Shown one piece after another: positions 25,460 through 34,434 of a stretch of DNA of 64,000 bases (the stretch's first letter is position 1; each line of letters opens with the position of its first letter). Below the pieces are notes generated by a model that did no database searches, was not told the origin of the DNA, and saw nothing but the letters and a program-made list of their open reading frames with translations. This stretch comes from Actinobacteria bacterium UBA2279 (GTDB lineage: Bacteria; Actinomycetota; Coriobacteriia; Anaerosomatales; Anaerosomataceae). The position numbers and the translations under genes are program-made. The stretch covers positions 73,018 through 137,017 of the forward strand of contig DDWT01000003.1 of assembly GCA_002347365.1 (NCBI GenBank), in the 5' to 3' direction.

Positions 25460-25506
25460 TGACACGACCGGGATCCAGTGATCCCGTGATGAACGGAAAG
25501 GGCCTG

Positions 25507-26901
25507 ATGGGCGCGGCAGCATTGATCCTCGCAGCAGGCGAGGGAACCCGCATGAAGTCCAAGCTCCCCAAGGTGGCGCATCGCATCCTGGGCGTGCCGA
25601 TGGTCGCCTACGTGGTCGCCGCAGCACGCGAAGGCGGGTGTGCGGAAATCGCCGTCGTCACAGGCCATGCTGCGGAAGTCGTCGAGTCTTTGCTCGACGG
25701 CGTCGCGTATGTGCGTCAGACGGAGCAATTGGGTACGGGGCATGCGGTCATGTGCGCGAGAGATGCCTTCGCCCATATTGACGGCTCGCTGGTCGTCTTG
25801 TCCGGAGACTCACCCCTGTTGCGGGCCGAGACGATTCGGCGTCTGGTCGCGGCTCGCGAGTCTGAGAATGCAGCTGTCGCCGTGCTGACCACTCACCTGG
25901 CTGATCCGACCGGGTACGGGAGGATTCTTCGTGGTTCAGACGGCAGTCTTGACGCGATAGTCGAAGACAAGGACCTGGCATCCGGCCAGCGTGAAATCAC
26001 CGAGGTGAACACGGGGACCTACTGTTTTGACGCGCGCGTGCTGTTCGAGCACCTGGATCGGCTGGGTAACAACAACGCCCAGGCCGAGTACTACCTGACC
26101 GACATGGTTGCCGTGTTCCGTGCCGAGGGCCTTGGAGTTGCAGATCTTGTGACAGACGAGCCGGAAGAGACGCTGGGCGTGAACAGCAGAGTCCAGCTCG
26201 CTGAAGCATCCGATACATTGCAGAAGCGCATCAACCGGATCCACATGCTGGCCGGTGTGACGATGACCGACCCGGATCTGGTGTGGATCGCACCGGGCGT
26301 GACCATCGGGACCGACACGGTTCTTGAGCCCATGACCTTCCTGCTGGGGGACACGCACGTGGCCGAAGAGTGCCACATAGGACCGGACTCTCGTTTGACT
26401 GACTCCCGGGTGGATCGCGGTGCGACCGTGGATTCGTCCATTCTGATAGGCGCTGTCGTCGGCGAAGGCTCAGTCGTTGGTCCGCGTGCCTTCTTGAGAC
26501 CCGGGACGGTCCTCGGGAAGGGTGCGAAGGCCGGGACGAGTGTTGAGATCAAGAACTCCACGGTGGGCGACGGCTCGAAGGTGCCGCATCTCTCCTATAT
26601 AGGAGATGCGACCATAGGTATCGGCGCCAATATAGGCGCGGGTACGATAACCTGTAACTACGACGGTGCGCGCAAGCACGCGACGGTGATCGGGGATGGA
26701 GCGTTCATCGGCTCGGACACCATGCTCATCGCTCCTGTGACCGTGGGTGACGGCGCGATCACGGCGGCCGGAAGCGCGATAGCGCATGACGTGCCGGCCG
26801 ATGCGCTCGGAATCGAGCGCTGCGACCAACGTGCGGTAGAGGGATGGGCTCGCAAGCAGCGGGCGAAGCGTGAACGGGACGGCGACGTGAAGGAGCGATG
26901 A
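25507..26901 (+). CDS. glmU: Bifunctional UDP-GlcNAc pyrophosphorylase / GlcN-1-P acetyltransferase GlmU
   Basis: Protein of 464 aa from ATG 25507 with GGAAAGGG just upstream; earlier ATGs lie at 25489 and in the tRNA. N-terminal nucleotidyltransferase: ALILAAGEGTRMKSKLPK, QLGTGHAV, LSGDSPLL, NTGTYCF. C-terminal left-handed beta-helix hexapeptide repeats (about 255-450) with acetyltransferase residues in NYDGARKHATVIGDGAFIGS. It makes UDP-GlcNAc for peptidoglycan. ATGA overlap with prs. Confidence 0.97.
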   Translation: MGAAALILAAGEGTRMKSKLPKVAHRILGVPMVAYVVAAAREGGCAEIAVVTGHAAEVVESLLDGVAYVRQTEQLGTGHAVMCARDAFAHIDGSLVVLSGDSPLLRAETIRRLVAARESENAAVAVLTTHLADPTGYGRILRGSDGSLDAIVEDKDLASGQREITEVNTGTYCFDARVLFEHLDRLGNNNAQAEYYLTDMVAVFRAEGLGVADLVTDEPEETLGVNSRVQLAEASDTLQKRINRIHMLAGVTMTDPDLVWIAPGVTIGTDTVLEPMTFLLGDTHVAEECHIGPDSRLTDSRVDRGATVDSSILIGAVVGEGSVVGPRAFLRPGTVLGKGAKAGTSVEIKNSTVGDGSKVPHLSYIGDATIGIGANIGAGTITCNYDGARKHATVIGDGAFIGSDTMLIAPVTVGDGAITAAGSAIAHDVPADALGIERCDQRAVEGWARKQRAKRERDGDVKER

Positions 26902-27866
26902 CGAGCATGGCGAGCGGCAAACGCATGATGGTGTTCGCGGGTTCGCACAACCGCGAGCTTTCCGAGGGAATCGCCAGCCACCTCGGCATCGAACTGGGCA
27001 ACATCAAGATCAGCAAGTTCGCCAATGGCGAGATCTACGTTCGCTATCTCGAGAGTGTCCGCGGTGCCGACGTTTTCATCGTCCAGTCGATGTGTGAGCC
27101 GGTCAATGCATCGATCATGGAGTTGCTGATCATGATCGATGCCGCCAAGCGCGCAAGCGCCCGCACCATTACTGCGGTCATCTCGCACTACGGTTACGCT
27201 CGACAGGACAAGAAGTCTGCCGCCCGTGAGCCGATCACTGCGAAACTCGTTGCGGACCTGCTTACAGTCGCCGGTGTGGACCGAGTGATCGCAATGGATC
27301 TGCACCAGGGACAGATACAGGGCTTCTTCAACCAGCCGGTCAATCATCTGACGGCTCTTCCGATCCTGGCAGATTACTTCGAAAGCCTGCGAATCGAGAA
27401 TCTGACAGTCGTCTCACCAGACGTTGGGCGCGTGAAAGCTGCGAAGAAGTTGGCAGACATGCTCGGCGCTACGCTCGCGATCATGCACAAGGGTCGTCCC
27501 GAGCACAACGTGGCCGAGATCACACACGTCATCGGTGATGTCGCTGGTCGCACGTGCATCGTTGCTGATGACATGATCGATACGGCAGGCTCCATCACCG
27601 AGGGTGCCAAGGCGCTCATCAACAGCGGCGCCAAGAAGGTGTATGTCGCTGCGACGCACGGCATCTTCTCGGGTCCCGCATATGACAGGATCGACTCGGC
27701 TCCTATCGCCGAAGTCATCGTGACCAACACGCTGCCCGTCTCTGACGAACGGCGTACAGGGAAGATCCATGTGTTGAGTGTTGCCCCACTGTTCGCCCAT
27801 GCCATTCAGAACGTGTACAACGACGAATCTGTCTCCGAACTGTTCGACCCGGACTTCCAGCTCTAG
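26898..27866 (+). CDS. prs: Ribose-phosphate pyrophosphokinase
   Basis: Protein of 322 aa. FAGSHNRELSEGIASHLG at the start, FANGEIYVR, the flexible catalytic loop SHYGYARQDKKSAAREPI, and PRPP loop VADDMIDTAGSI. Makes PRPP from ribose 5-phosphate and ATP for nucleotide, His and Trp synthesis. Overlaps glmU by 4 nt, the order found in Bacillus. Confidence 0.97.
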   Translation: MTSMASGKRMMVFAGSHNRELSEGIASHLGIELGNIKISKFANGEIYVRYLESVRGADVFIVQSMCEPVNASIMELLIMIDAAKRASARTITAVISHYGYARQDKKSAAREPITAKLVADLLTVAGVDRVIAMDLHQGQIQGFFNQPVNHLTALPILADYFESLRIENLTVVSPDVGRVKAAKKLADMLGATLAIMHKGRPEHNVAEITHVIGDVAGRTCIVADDMIDTAGSITEGAKALINSGAKKVYVAATHGIFSGPAYDRIDSAPIAEVIVTNTLPVSDERRTGKIHVLSVAPLFAHAIQNVYNDESVSELFDPDFQL

Positions 27867-27950
27867 GAGTGTCTGTCAGCTATCGACCGCAAGACGGCCT
27901 GCAACCCGTGCTCAGCGCGGAGTGACGCCATATCAGGAGGGAACCGAATC

Positions 27951-28604
27951 ATGAGTACTGTTACCACGTTGAACGCGAAGCAGCGCGAAGCCATCGGGAA
28001 GTCGAGCCACCCGCTCGCCGCAGAGAACCTACTGCCTGCTGTCGTATACGGTGCCGACATAGACGCCATGCCCATCCAGGTCGAGCGTCGCGAGTTCGAG
28101 CGACTGATGGCCCACGCGGCAGTGGGTTCGACTTTGATCAAGCTGGCCGTTGAAGGTCAGCCTGCGGCTCTGGACGTCATCATCAAAGAGATCCAGGCCG
28201 ATCCGATCAAGGGTGTCACGCGGCATATCGATTTCTGGGCCGTTCGCATGGGCAAGCCGATCAACACGGTTGTGGCAATCACCTTCGCGGGTACTTCCGA
28301 AGGTGAGCGTGTGGGCGGTGTCATGCTGCACGAGTTGCGTGAGCTGCAGATCGAAGCGCTGCCGAAAGACCTCCCCGAGGCTGTAGAGGTCGATGTGACG
28401 CCGCTGGCCATCGGCGACTCCGTTCACGTGCGCGACATTGCGGCTCCTGCAGGCGTGATCATCATGACTGATCCTGACGTCATCGTGTGCGCGGTAACGG
28501 CGCCGGCTACAGAGGAAGAAGAGGCTGTCGAGGCTGTCGAGGGTATCGAGGGTGCCATGGAGGTTCCTGAGGTCGGCGAGACCGAGTCCGACGAAGAGGC
28601 GTAG
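27951..28604 (+). CDS. rplY: 50S ribosomal protein bL25, CTC form
   Basis: Protein of 217 aa. The N-terminal 5S-rRNA-binding domain (about 1-95: LNAKQREAIGKSSHPL, LPAVVYGADIDAMPIQV) is followed by the TL5/CTC beta domain (about 98-185) and an acidic Glu/Val-rich tail. The long CTC form is a general-stress ribosomal protein in Bacillus. CAGGAGGGA lies upstream of the ATG. Gap of 9 nt to pth. Confidence 0.95.
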   Translation: MSTVTTLNAKQREAIGKSSHPLAAENLLPAVVYGADIDAMPIQVERREFERLMAHAAVGSTLIKLAVEGQPAALDVIIKEIQADPIKGVTRHIDFWAVRMGKPINTVVAITFAGTSEGERVGGVMLHELRELQIEALPKDLPEAVEVDVTPLAIGDSVHVRDIAAPAGVIIMTDPDVIVCAVTAPATEEEEAVEAVEGIEGAMEVPEVGETESDEEA

Positions 28605-28613
28605 ACGAGCGAT

Positions 28614-29177
28614 ATGGCCCGACTTGTGGTTGGACTCGGGAATCCCGGGTCAGAGTACGCGAATACGAGACATAACGCGGGGTTCATGGTCGTGGACTTA
28701 CTGGCCGAGAACCTGCGTGTAAGCTACTGGAGGGACGAGGCCGGCGCTAGCGTCGGCCTCGTCCGCTTCGGTGATGACGATCTTGTTCTCGCCAAGCCGC
28801 AGACATTCATGAACCTGTCCGGCAAAGCCATCCGCAAGCTCGCCGAGGCGTACGGAGTGCCAGTCTCTGAGGTCATCGTCATCCACGATGACCTCGATCT
28901 GCCCGAGGAGACGGTGCGCATCAAGCGCGGCGGTGGGCATGGCGGTCACAATGGTCTGCGCTCGGTGAACGAGCAGATCGGGCAGGACTATGTGCGCGTG
29001 CGGCTGGGAATAGGACGTCCGCCTGGACGACAGGATCCCGCAGACTACGTGTTGGAGCCGATGCGCAAGGATGCTGCGGAACGCCTCGAAGCGGTGGTTC
29101 CTACGGGAGCACAGGCCGTCCTGCACGTGCTTGAATACGGCGTTGACCGTGCCATGCAGGAGTACAACGGAGCCTAG
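28614..29177 (+). CDS. pth: Peptidyl-tRNA hydrolase
   Basis: Protein of 187 aa. VGLGNPGSEYANTRHNAGF with catalytic His, PQTFMNLSGKA, VIHDDLDLPEETVRIKRGGG and GHNGLRSV are all Pth signatures. Recycles peptidyl-tRNA. Last gene of the housekeeping block; converges on the M23 gene with 3 nt between stops. Confidence 0.97.
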   Translation: MARLVVGLGNPGSEYANTRHNAGFMVVDLLAENLRVSYWRDEAGASVGLVRFGDDDLVLAKPQTFMNLSGKAIRKLAEAYGVPVSEVIVIHDDLDLPEETVRIKRGGGHGGHNGLRSVNEQIGQDYVRVRLGIGRPPGRQDPADYVLEPMRKDAAERLEAVVPTGAQAVLHVLEYGVDRAMQEYNGA

Positions 29178-29180
29178 CGT

Positions 29181-30407
29181 CTAGTCGAGGTACTTCATGG
29201 GGTCGACGCACGTACCGTTGACGCGGACTTCGAAGTGCAGGTGGGGACCGGTCGAAAGGCCTGTAGAGCCGACTCTTCCGATGGCCTGGCCCTTCGATAC
29301 TCTGGCGCCCACGCCTACCTTGAAGCTACCCGAGCGTTGGTGCGCGTACAGCGTGACCACGCCGTTTCCGTGGTCGATCATGATCGTGTTGCCATAGCCG
29401 CTGCGATAAGCGGCGTAGATGACGGTACCGTCACCGGCCGAGACGATCGTTGCGCCATCAATCGATTGAGCGGGGCTGAGGTTACGGCCGATGTCGATGC
29501 CCGTGTGCAGCTTCTTGTAGCCCAGGATCGGGTGGATCCGATAGCCGAACGGTGAGGCGATACGGTAGAAGCCCGGCACCGGCCAGGCCATGATTCCTGC
29601 GTAGTACCCGGAGCCGTTGCCGTAGAGTTCTCTTGCGATCCGTGCGGACTCGGCCTCTTCGGCCTCGGCGAGCTTGCGCAGGCGGTCCGCGTTCTCCTTG
29701 CTTTCGGCCATCAAGGAGGCCTTGTTGTCCTGGGCGCTCTTCTGCTCCGCGAGCTTGCTCGCGTGCTGGGAGCGAAGCGTCTTGAGCCGGTTCTCCTCGG
29801 CGGCAGCCTCTTGTCGCTTCGTGTTGACTGCTTCAAGAATGCGGTCGAGTTCGGCTTTGGCCTTTTCGAGCGAGAGCTGCGTCGTCTTCAGGTCATCCGC
29901 GATCTCCCCGTTCTGGCGGATCACGCGCTGGACGAGTGTTGTGCGTGCGATGAGGTCCTCGATGTTCTTCGCGCTGAAGAGCATCTCGAGGAAGAACAGG
30001 TCACCTTGCTTGTAGCTCTCCTGGATGCGGCCTGCGAGCAGACCCTGTTGGCGCTCGTACTCCGCTTGGGTCGCTGCTATCTCGCTCTCCTTGGACGACA
30101 CTTCGCCGCGGAGTTGAGTGACTTCGGTCTCAAGCCGGCTGGTCCGCTCGGTGGCTGCGGCGATGTCATCGGCGAGCGCGGCGATGTCCGATTCGATCGC
30201 GTCGATGCGGCTGTCGAGTCCGCGGATCTCGGCCGCGAGCTGGTCGGCTTTCGCGTCTTCGGCCGCCGCCGCCTTGCGTGCATCCGCAGCGGCCTGCTCG
30301 TGATCGCGCAACTCGGACTCGGTTGCGGCGAACGCAAGCGGCGCCACCGTGAGTGCGGCGATGAGCGAGAGGGAGATTGTCACTATCAGAGCGCGTCTAC
30401 GTATCAC
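29181..30407 (-). CDS. Exported EnvC-like M23 peptidoglycan endopeptidase
   Basis: Protein of 408 aa from a GTG with GGAGGAG upstream. Signal peptide 1-27 (ending PLAFA). Residues about 30-250 are a long coiled coil typical of EnvC/PcsB-type hydrolases. The C-terminal M23 (LytM) domain keeps its zinc ligands: HTGIDIGRN (HxxxD) and HLHFEVRVNG (HxH), plus the DHGNGVVTLYAHQ motif. Predicted active outside the membrane in cell separation, with the coiled coil controlling access. Confidence 0.95.
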   Translation of the reverse strand: MIRRRALIVTISLSLIAALTVAPLAFAATESELRDHEQAAADARKAAAAEDAKADQLAAEIRGLDSRIDAIESDIAALADDIAAATERTSRLETEVTQLRGEVSSKESEIAATQAEYERQQGLLAGRIQESYKQGDLFFLEMLFSAKNIEDLIARTTLVQRVIRQNGEIADDLKTTQLSLEKAKAELDRILEAVNTKRQEAAAEENRLKTLRSQHASKLAEQKSAQDNKASLMAESKENADRLRKLAEAEEAESARIARELYGNGSGYYAGIMAWPVPGFYRIASPFGYRIHPILGYKKLHTGIDIGRNLSPAQSIDGATIVSAGDGTVIYAAYRSGYGNTIMIDHGNGVVTLYAHQRSGSFKVGVGARVSKGQAIGRVGSTGLSTGPHLHFEVRVNGTCVDPMKYLD

Positions 30408-30545
30408 TGGTATGTCTCCTCCGGAGCGGCAAAGACTCCGCCGGAAGGCGCTAACCTAGTCAGTTTACCAGGGGCAACGGGTATACTGCAATCGAGGGCT
30501 GCGGCCCCGGAATGCCGCGAGTCAACTGATGAGAGGATGATCTGC

Positions 30546-30920
30546 ATGTCTGACGACTTCACTGGCGCACCTCCCGCTCCCGAAGCTCCGCCTGTGGCCT
30601 TTGTTGGTGGTGGCGACGGACCCGTCAACGATACAAGCAAGATCCTGGCCGCATTGGGCTACGTCTTCTGGGTAGTGGCGCTGATCGCCATCCTGATCGA
30701 ACCGTACAAGAACGAGAAGTTCGTGCGGATGCACGCGGTTCAAGGTCTCGCTCTTGGTGTCGCGATCTGGGTCGTGACCGCGGTGACATCGTTCGTTCTC
30801 ATCGGCTTCTTCGTCGGAATCGCCGGCTTCATCTACCAGGTCATCTTGGCTGTGAAGGCCTGGAACGGCGAGACCTTCGAAGTCCCGGTCGTCTACGGCA
30901 TCGTCAAGCAGTACATCTAA
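30546..30920 (+). CDS. DUF4870-like small membrane protein
   Basis: Protein of 124 aa from ATG 30546 with AGAGGA upstream. The N-terminal 30 residues are Pro/Ala/Gly-rich; three hydrophobic segments follow (about 36-54, 70-92, 94-110), with FVRMHAVQGLALG between them, typical of DUF4870 (Tic20-like) proteins. Function unknown. A TATACT box lies at 30482-30487. It converges on apbE with a 4-nt overlap of the ends. Confidence 0.8.
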   Translation: MSDDFTGAPPAPEAPPVAFVGGGDGPVNDTSKILAALGYVFWVVALIAILIEPYKNEKFVRMHAVQGLALGVAIWVVTAVTSFVLIGFFVGIAGFIYQVILAVKAWNGETFEVPVVYGIVKQYI

Positions 30921-31948
30921 CGAATGGGTTCGGCCTCGGTCACGAGGCTAACACCGCACTCTTCGGGGGCGGGCACGATCAGTGCCCGCCCTTCGTCGTC
31001 CACCATGTACAGGCCGAGTCCAGCGGCACGGGCGTAGGACTCGGCGCTCTGCGCACCCATGACGAATAGCGCGGTGGACAGAATATCGGCGTCGAGTCCG
31101 GAGAGTGTGTCTCTGGGTCCGAAGACCGTGAGCGAACGCAGTCCGCGAGCGGGTGCGCCAGTCGCAGGGTCGAGGATATGGTGGTATCGCACGCCGCCGA
31201 TCTCGAAATACCGCTGGTAGTCACCTGACGTGGACACCGTGCACGCCCCGTCAGCTTCGACCACCGCGACCACGCGCTGCCCCTCGCGCGGATCCTCGAT
31301 GCCTATCCGCCACGGGCCACCGTCTGCCCTCTCTCCAAGCGTGACTGTCGTGCTTCCCGCCGAGATGATCGCAGAGGTCACGCCCGCATCGCGAAGCTGA
31401 TTCAGAGCCCGGTCGAGACCGATACCCTTCGCCGCTCCCCCGAAATCGAGGCCCGGCAGCGTGCCTCCTTCGGTCGGTGTTGAGAAACGTGCCGTGTCCC
31501 CCTCAAGCACCAGGGAATGTGCTGCTATCAGCGCATCGTTGAGCTGCATCGCGGTCGGGACTGTCTCTGAGGACTCGAAGCCGTACAGTGCCGAGACGCC
31601 GAACAGCGCCGCTGAGAAACTGGAACCCACGCCCAGCCGCTCGACGGCGTCAAAGACCTCGAGCGCGGAACTCGGTAACGGGGTAGCGGCGTATGGTTGT
31701 TCGTTGAACTGAGCGATGGGCGTGACGGGCGAGTACGCATCGAGATCGGCCGACACGTTGTCCATCTCGGCAAACGCACGCTCGACTGCCGCCTCCGGAT
31801 CGCCGTGGTCGCCGTAGACGGTGACCAGGACGGCCGTCCCGAGGGTCGTCCGACTGACCTGCAGCGGTCCGCTCTTCACGTTGCAGCCTGCCATACAGGC
31901 GGCGAGAGCCACGGCGACAACGCAGGAAGTGGTGATGCGGCGACGCAT
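30917..31948 (-). CDS. apbE: FAD:protein FMN transferase ApbE (lipoprotein)
   Basis: Protein of 343 aa from ATG 31948, with AAGGAGGG upstream. The signal ends in lipobox MAGC, so it is anchored outside the membrane. ApbE motifs: LDFGGAAKGIGLDRAL, ISAGSTTVTLG, DPATGAPARG and DILSTALFVMG (metal-binding Asp). It attaches FMN to Thr/Ser of exported flavoproteins such as RnfG or NqrC, but no clear substrate is in this window. Divergent from nfnA; the promoters overlap at AGTATACT (31982-31989). Confidence 0.93.
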   Translation of the reverse strand: MRRRITTSCVVAVALAACMAGCNVKSGPLQVSRTTLGTAVLVTVYGDHGDPEAAVERAFAEMDNVSADLDAYSPVTPIAQFNEQPYAATPLPSSALEVFDAVERLGVGSSFSAALFGVSALYGFESSETVPTAMQLNDALIAAHSLVLEGDTARFSTPTEGGTLPGLDFGGAAKGIGLDRALNQLRDAGVTSAIISAGSTTVTLGERADGGPWRIGIEDPREGQRVVAVVEADGACTVSTSGDYQRYFEIGGVRYHHILDPATGAPARGLRSLTVFGPRDTLSGLDADILSTALFVMGAQSAESYARAAGLGLYMVDDEGRALIVPAPEECGVSLVTEAEPIR

Positions 31949-31961
31949 GACCCCTCCTTCG

Positions 31962-31989
31962 TTGCCTCGACTGAGGCGCCTAGTATACT
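31962..31989 (+). promoter_or_regulatory. Promoter of nfnAB
   Basis: TTGCCT (31962-31967), 16-nt spacer, TATACT (31984-31989). The palindrome AGTATACT could also serve as a -10 on the minus strand for apbE. Confidence 0.5.
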
Positions 31990-32049
31990 GGTCGGATATC
32001 GCGGGCATCGAGTCCGCATCAAGTGTAGTCCACGGCCGGAAGGTCGCCC

Positions 32050-32889
32050 ATGTTCGCCATCGTTCATAAGCGTCAACTTTCGGAGTCCGTGTTCGAGATG
32101 GGTGTCGAGGCCCCCGCCATCGCACGGAAGGCCAAGGCAGGGCAGTTCCTCATGCTCAGGGTCGACGAGAATGGTGAGCGGATCCCGCTGACGTTCTCAG
32201 ACTGGTCCGCCGACGAAGGCTGGATCCGCTTCATCTTCATGCGTGTCGGCAAGACGACACACAAGCTGTCACATCTCGAAGTAGGGGATGCGCTCGCCGA
32301 CGTGGTGGGCCCGCTCGGGGTCCCGACGCATGTGGACGGTCTTGGCCGCGTGGCGGTGGTCGGTGGTGGCGTGGGAGCTGCCGTGGCCTATCCGGTGGCA
32401 CGTGCGATGGCCGAGGCCGGCGACAAGGTCACGGTGATCCTCGGCGCGCGCAACAGCGACCTTCTGATACTCGAGGATGAGTTCCGCGCGCTTCCGCTCG
32501 AAGAACTGATCGTGTGTACGGACGACGGCTCGGCGGGTCGCAAGGACCTGGTGACCGCGCCCCTGAAAGAACTGTGCGAGACACAGGCGCTCGATCATGC
32601 CATGGCGATAGGTCCTGCCATCATGATGAAGTTCTGTGCCGCCACTACCAAGGATTTTGCGGTGCCCACTACCGTCTCGCTCAATCCCATCATGGTGGAC
32701 GGCACCGGTATGTGCGGCGCCTGTCGGGTCAGCGTGGGTGGGGAGACGAAGTTCGGCTGTGTAGACGGCCCCGACTTCGACGGGCACCTCGTGGACTTCG
32801 AGGAGCTGATGAGCCGCCAGCGCATCTACGCCGATGACGAGCGTCTTGCTGACGGCGAGTACTCAAAGGAGTGCTCATGCCACACCTAG
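32050..32889 (+). CDS. nfnA: Ferredoxin:NADP+ reductase-like NfnA/SudB subunit
   Basis: Protein of 279 aa. N-terminal FAD-binding beta-barrel (about 1-95; ERIPLTFSDW, KTTHKL), NAD-binding Rossmann domain (VAVVGGGVGAAVAYPVARA), and a C-terminal [2Fe-2S] segment (DGTGMCGACRVSVGGETKFG, then CVDGPDFDGH). This architecture is shared by NfnA, SudB and PyrK-like proteins. With the next gene it forms the NfnAB/SudAB-type complex, which couples NADH, ferredoxin and NADP+ by flavin bifurcation, or works as a sulfide dehydrogenase. Which one cannot be told from motifs. Confidence 0.88.
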   Translation: MFAIVHKRQLSESVFEMGVEAPAIARKAKAGQFLMLRVDENGERIPLTFSDWSADEGWIRFIFMRVGKTTHKLSHLEVGDALADVVGPLGVPTHVDGLGRVAVVGGGVGAAVAYPVARAMAEAGDKVTVILGARNSDLLILEDEFRALPLEELIVCTDDGSAGRKDLVTAPLKELCETQALDHAMAIGPAIMMKFCAATTKDFAVPTTVSLNPIMVDGTGMCGACRVSVGGETKFGCVDGPDFDGHLVDFEELMSRQRIYADDERLADGEYSKECSCHT

Positions 32890-34319
32890 ACGCATCCAAT
32901 GCCGAGAAGCCCCGTCACAAGCCCTCACGGGGACCTCGAGTACCTATGCCCGAGCGGTCCGCGGTAGAGCGGGCCCGCGACTTCGACGAAGTGAACCTCG
33001 GCTACACCGAGGAACAGGCGAAGGCCGAGGCAGACCGCTGTCTGCAGTGCAAGAACCCCACGTGTATCGACGGCTGTCCGGTCAACATCGATATCAAGTC
33101 CTTCATCCGTCACATCATCGACGGCGAGTACGCTGACGGCGTCGCAGTGCTCAAGGAGCGCAACGCCCTTCCGGCAGTGTGCGGGCGAGTGTGTCCGCAA
33201 GAGGAGCAGTGCGAGGCGGCCTGCGTCTTGGCCAAGAAGGGCGACCCGGTGGCCATTGGTCGGCTCGAGCGATGGCTCGGTGACTTCGACCTTGCATGCG
33301 ACCTGGAAGAGCGCTGCGAGCCCGAGGTGGGCGAGAACACAGGGTATCGCGTGGCGGTAGTGGGATCGGGTCCCGCAGGCCTTGCGTGCGCTGGAGAGCT
33401 CCGCCGCTTCGGACACGCTGTCACGGTGTTCGAATCGCTCCACGCTCTCGGTGGTGTGCTCACGTACGGCATTCCCGAGTTCCGTCTGCCGAAGTCCATC
33501 GTCCAGGCAGAGATAGAGATGCTCGGCATCATGGGCGTCGAGTTCGTGACAGACATCGTCGTTGGCGCTACCTACACGGTCGACGAACTCATGAGTGAGC
33601 AGGGGTATGACGCAGTGTTCGTCGGCAATGGTGCCGGACTGCCCGTCTTCCTTGGCATTGCAGGGGAGAACCTCAACGGTGTCTACTCGGCCAACGAGTT
33701 CCTCACGCGCGTGAATCTGATGCGTGGCTACGAGTTCCCGAAGGCCGATACCCCGGTCTGGCGCGGACGTAAGGTCGCGGTCATCGGCGGGGGCAACGTC
33801 GCTATGGACTCAGCGCGTACAGCAAAGCGACTGGGTGCCCAGGGAGTATTCCTGGTGTATCGGCGGAGCGAAGAAGAGATGCCTGCGCGTCGCGAAGAGG
33901 TGCACCACGCGCGCGAAGAGGGTATTGAGTTCAAGATGCTGTGCTCTCCGTCGGAGATCGTCGGGCATGACGGCTGGGTCACGGGACTGACTGCGACGCG
34001 CATGGAGCTGGGGGAACCTGATGAGTCGGGACGACGGGCCCCAGTGTGCGTGCTTGACTCGGACTTCGTCATCGACTGCGACACGGTCATCGTGGCGGTA
34101 GGCACGCGTGCGAACCCGCTCCTGACGCAGACGACGCCGGATCTCGAGCTGACCCGACGCGGGTATGTTGTCGCGGATGAACAGGGAGCCACATCCAAGC
34201 CTGGCGTGTTTGCAGGCGGCGATATCGTGACGGGATCGGCGACCGTCATCCTGGCGATGGGGGCCGGCAAGCGCGCGGCTCAAGCGATAGACCAGTGGTT
34301 GGACACGCATTCTCGGTAG
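32877..34319 (+). CDS. nfnB: NfnB/GltD-like NADPH-dependent iron-sulfur flavoprotein
   Basis: Protein of 480 aa from ATG 32877, 5 nt after AAGGAG; overlaps nfnA by 13 nt. N-terminal cluster region with CLQCKNPTC plus GCPVNIDI, and CGRVCPQEEQCEAAC for two [4Fe-4S] clusters. Two Rossmann motifs follow: VAVVGSGPAGLACAGELRR (FAD) and VAVIGGGNVAMDSARTAKRL (NADPH). The end AGGDIVTGSATVILAMGAGK is the second FAD motif. Glutamate-synthase small-subunit family (GltA-type). No glutamate synthase large subunit is nearby, which favours the Nfn/Sud role. Confidence 0.9.
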   Translation: MPHLDASNAEKPRHKPSRGPRVPMPERSAVERARDFDEVNLGYTEEQAKAEADRCLQCKNPTCIDGCPVNIDIKSFIRHIIDGEYADGVAVLKERNALPAVCGRVCPQEEQCEAACVLAKKGDPVAIGRLERWLGDFDLACDLEERCEPEVGENTGYRVAVVGSGPAGLACAGELRRFGHAVTVFESLHALGGVLTYGIPEFRLPKSIVQAEIEMLGIMGVEFVTDIVVGATYTVDELMSEQGYDAVFVGNGAGLPVFLGIAGENLNGVYSANEFLTRVNLMRGYEFPKADTPVWRGRKVAVIGGGNVAMDSARTAKRLGAQGVFLVYRRSEEEMPARREEVHHAREEGIEFKMLCSPSEIVGHDGWVTGLTATRMELGEPDESGRRAPVCVLDSDFVIDCDTVIVAVGTRANPLLTQTTPDLELTRRGYVVADEQGATSKPGVFAGGDIVTGSATVILAMGAGKRAAQAIDQWLDTHSR

Positions 34320-34434
34320 TGCGCGCCGAGTGACGTGCGGTATACTCTCGTACGAATCGTCTGATGTTCGGCGTTCTTCAGCGATGAATGGTCATCCACC
34401 TGCAACAAGCAGGTCCGCAAGTCGAGGAGGATCT

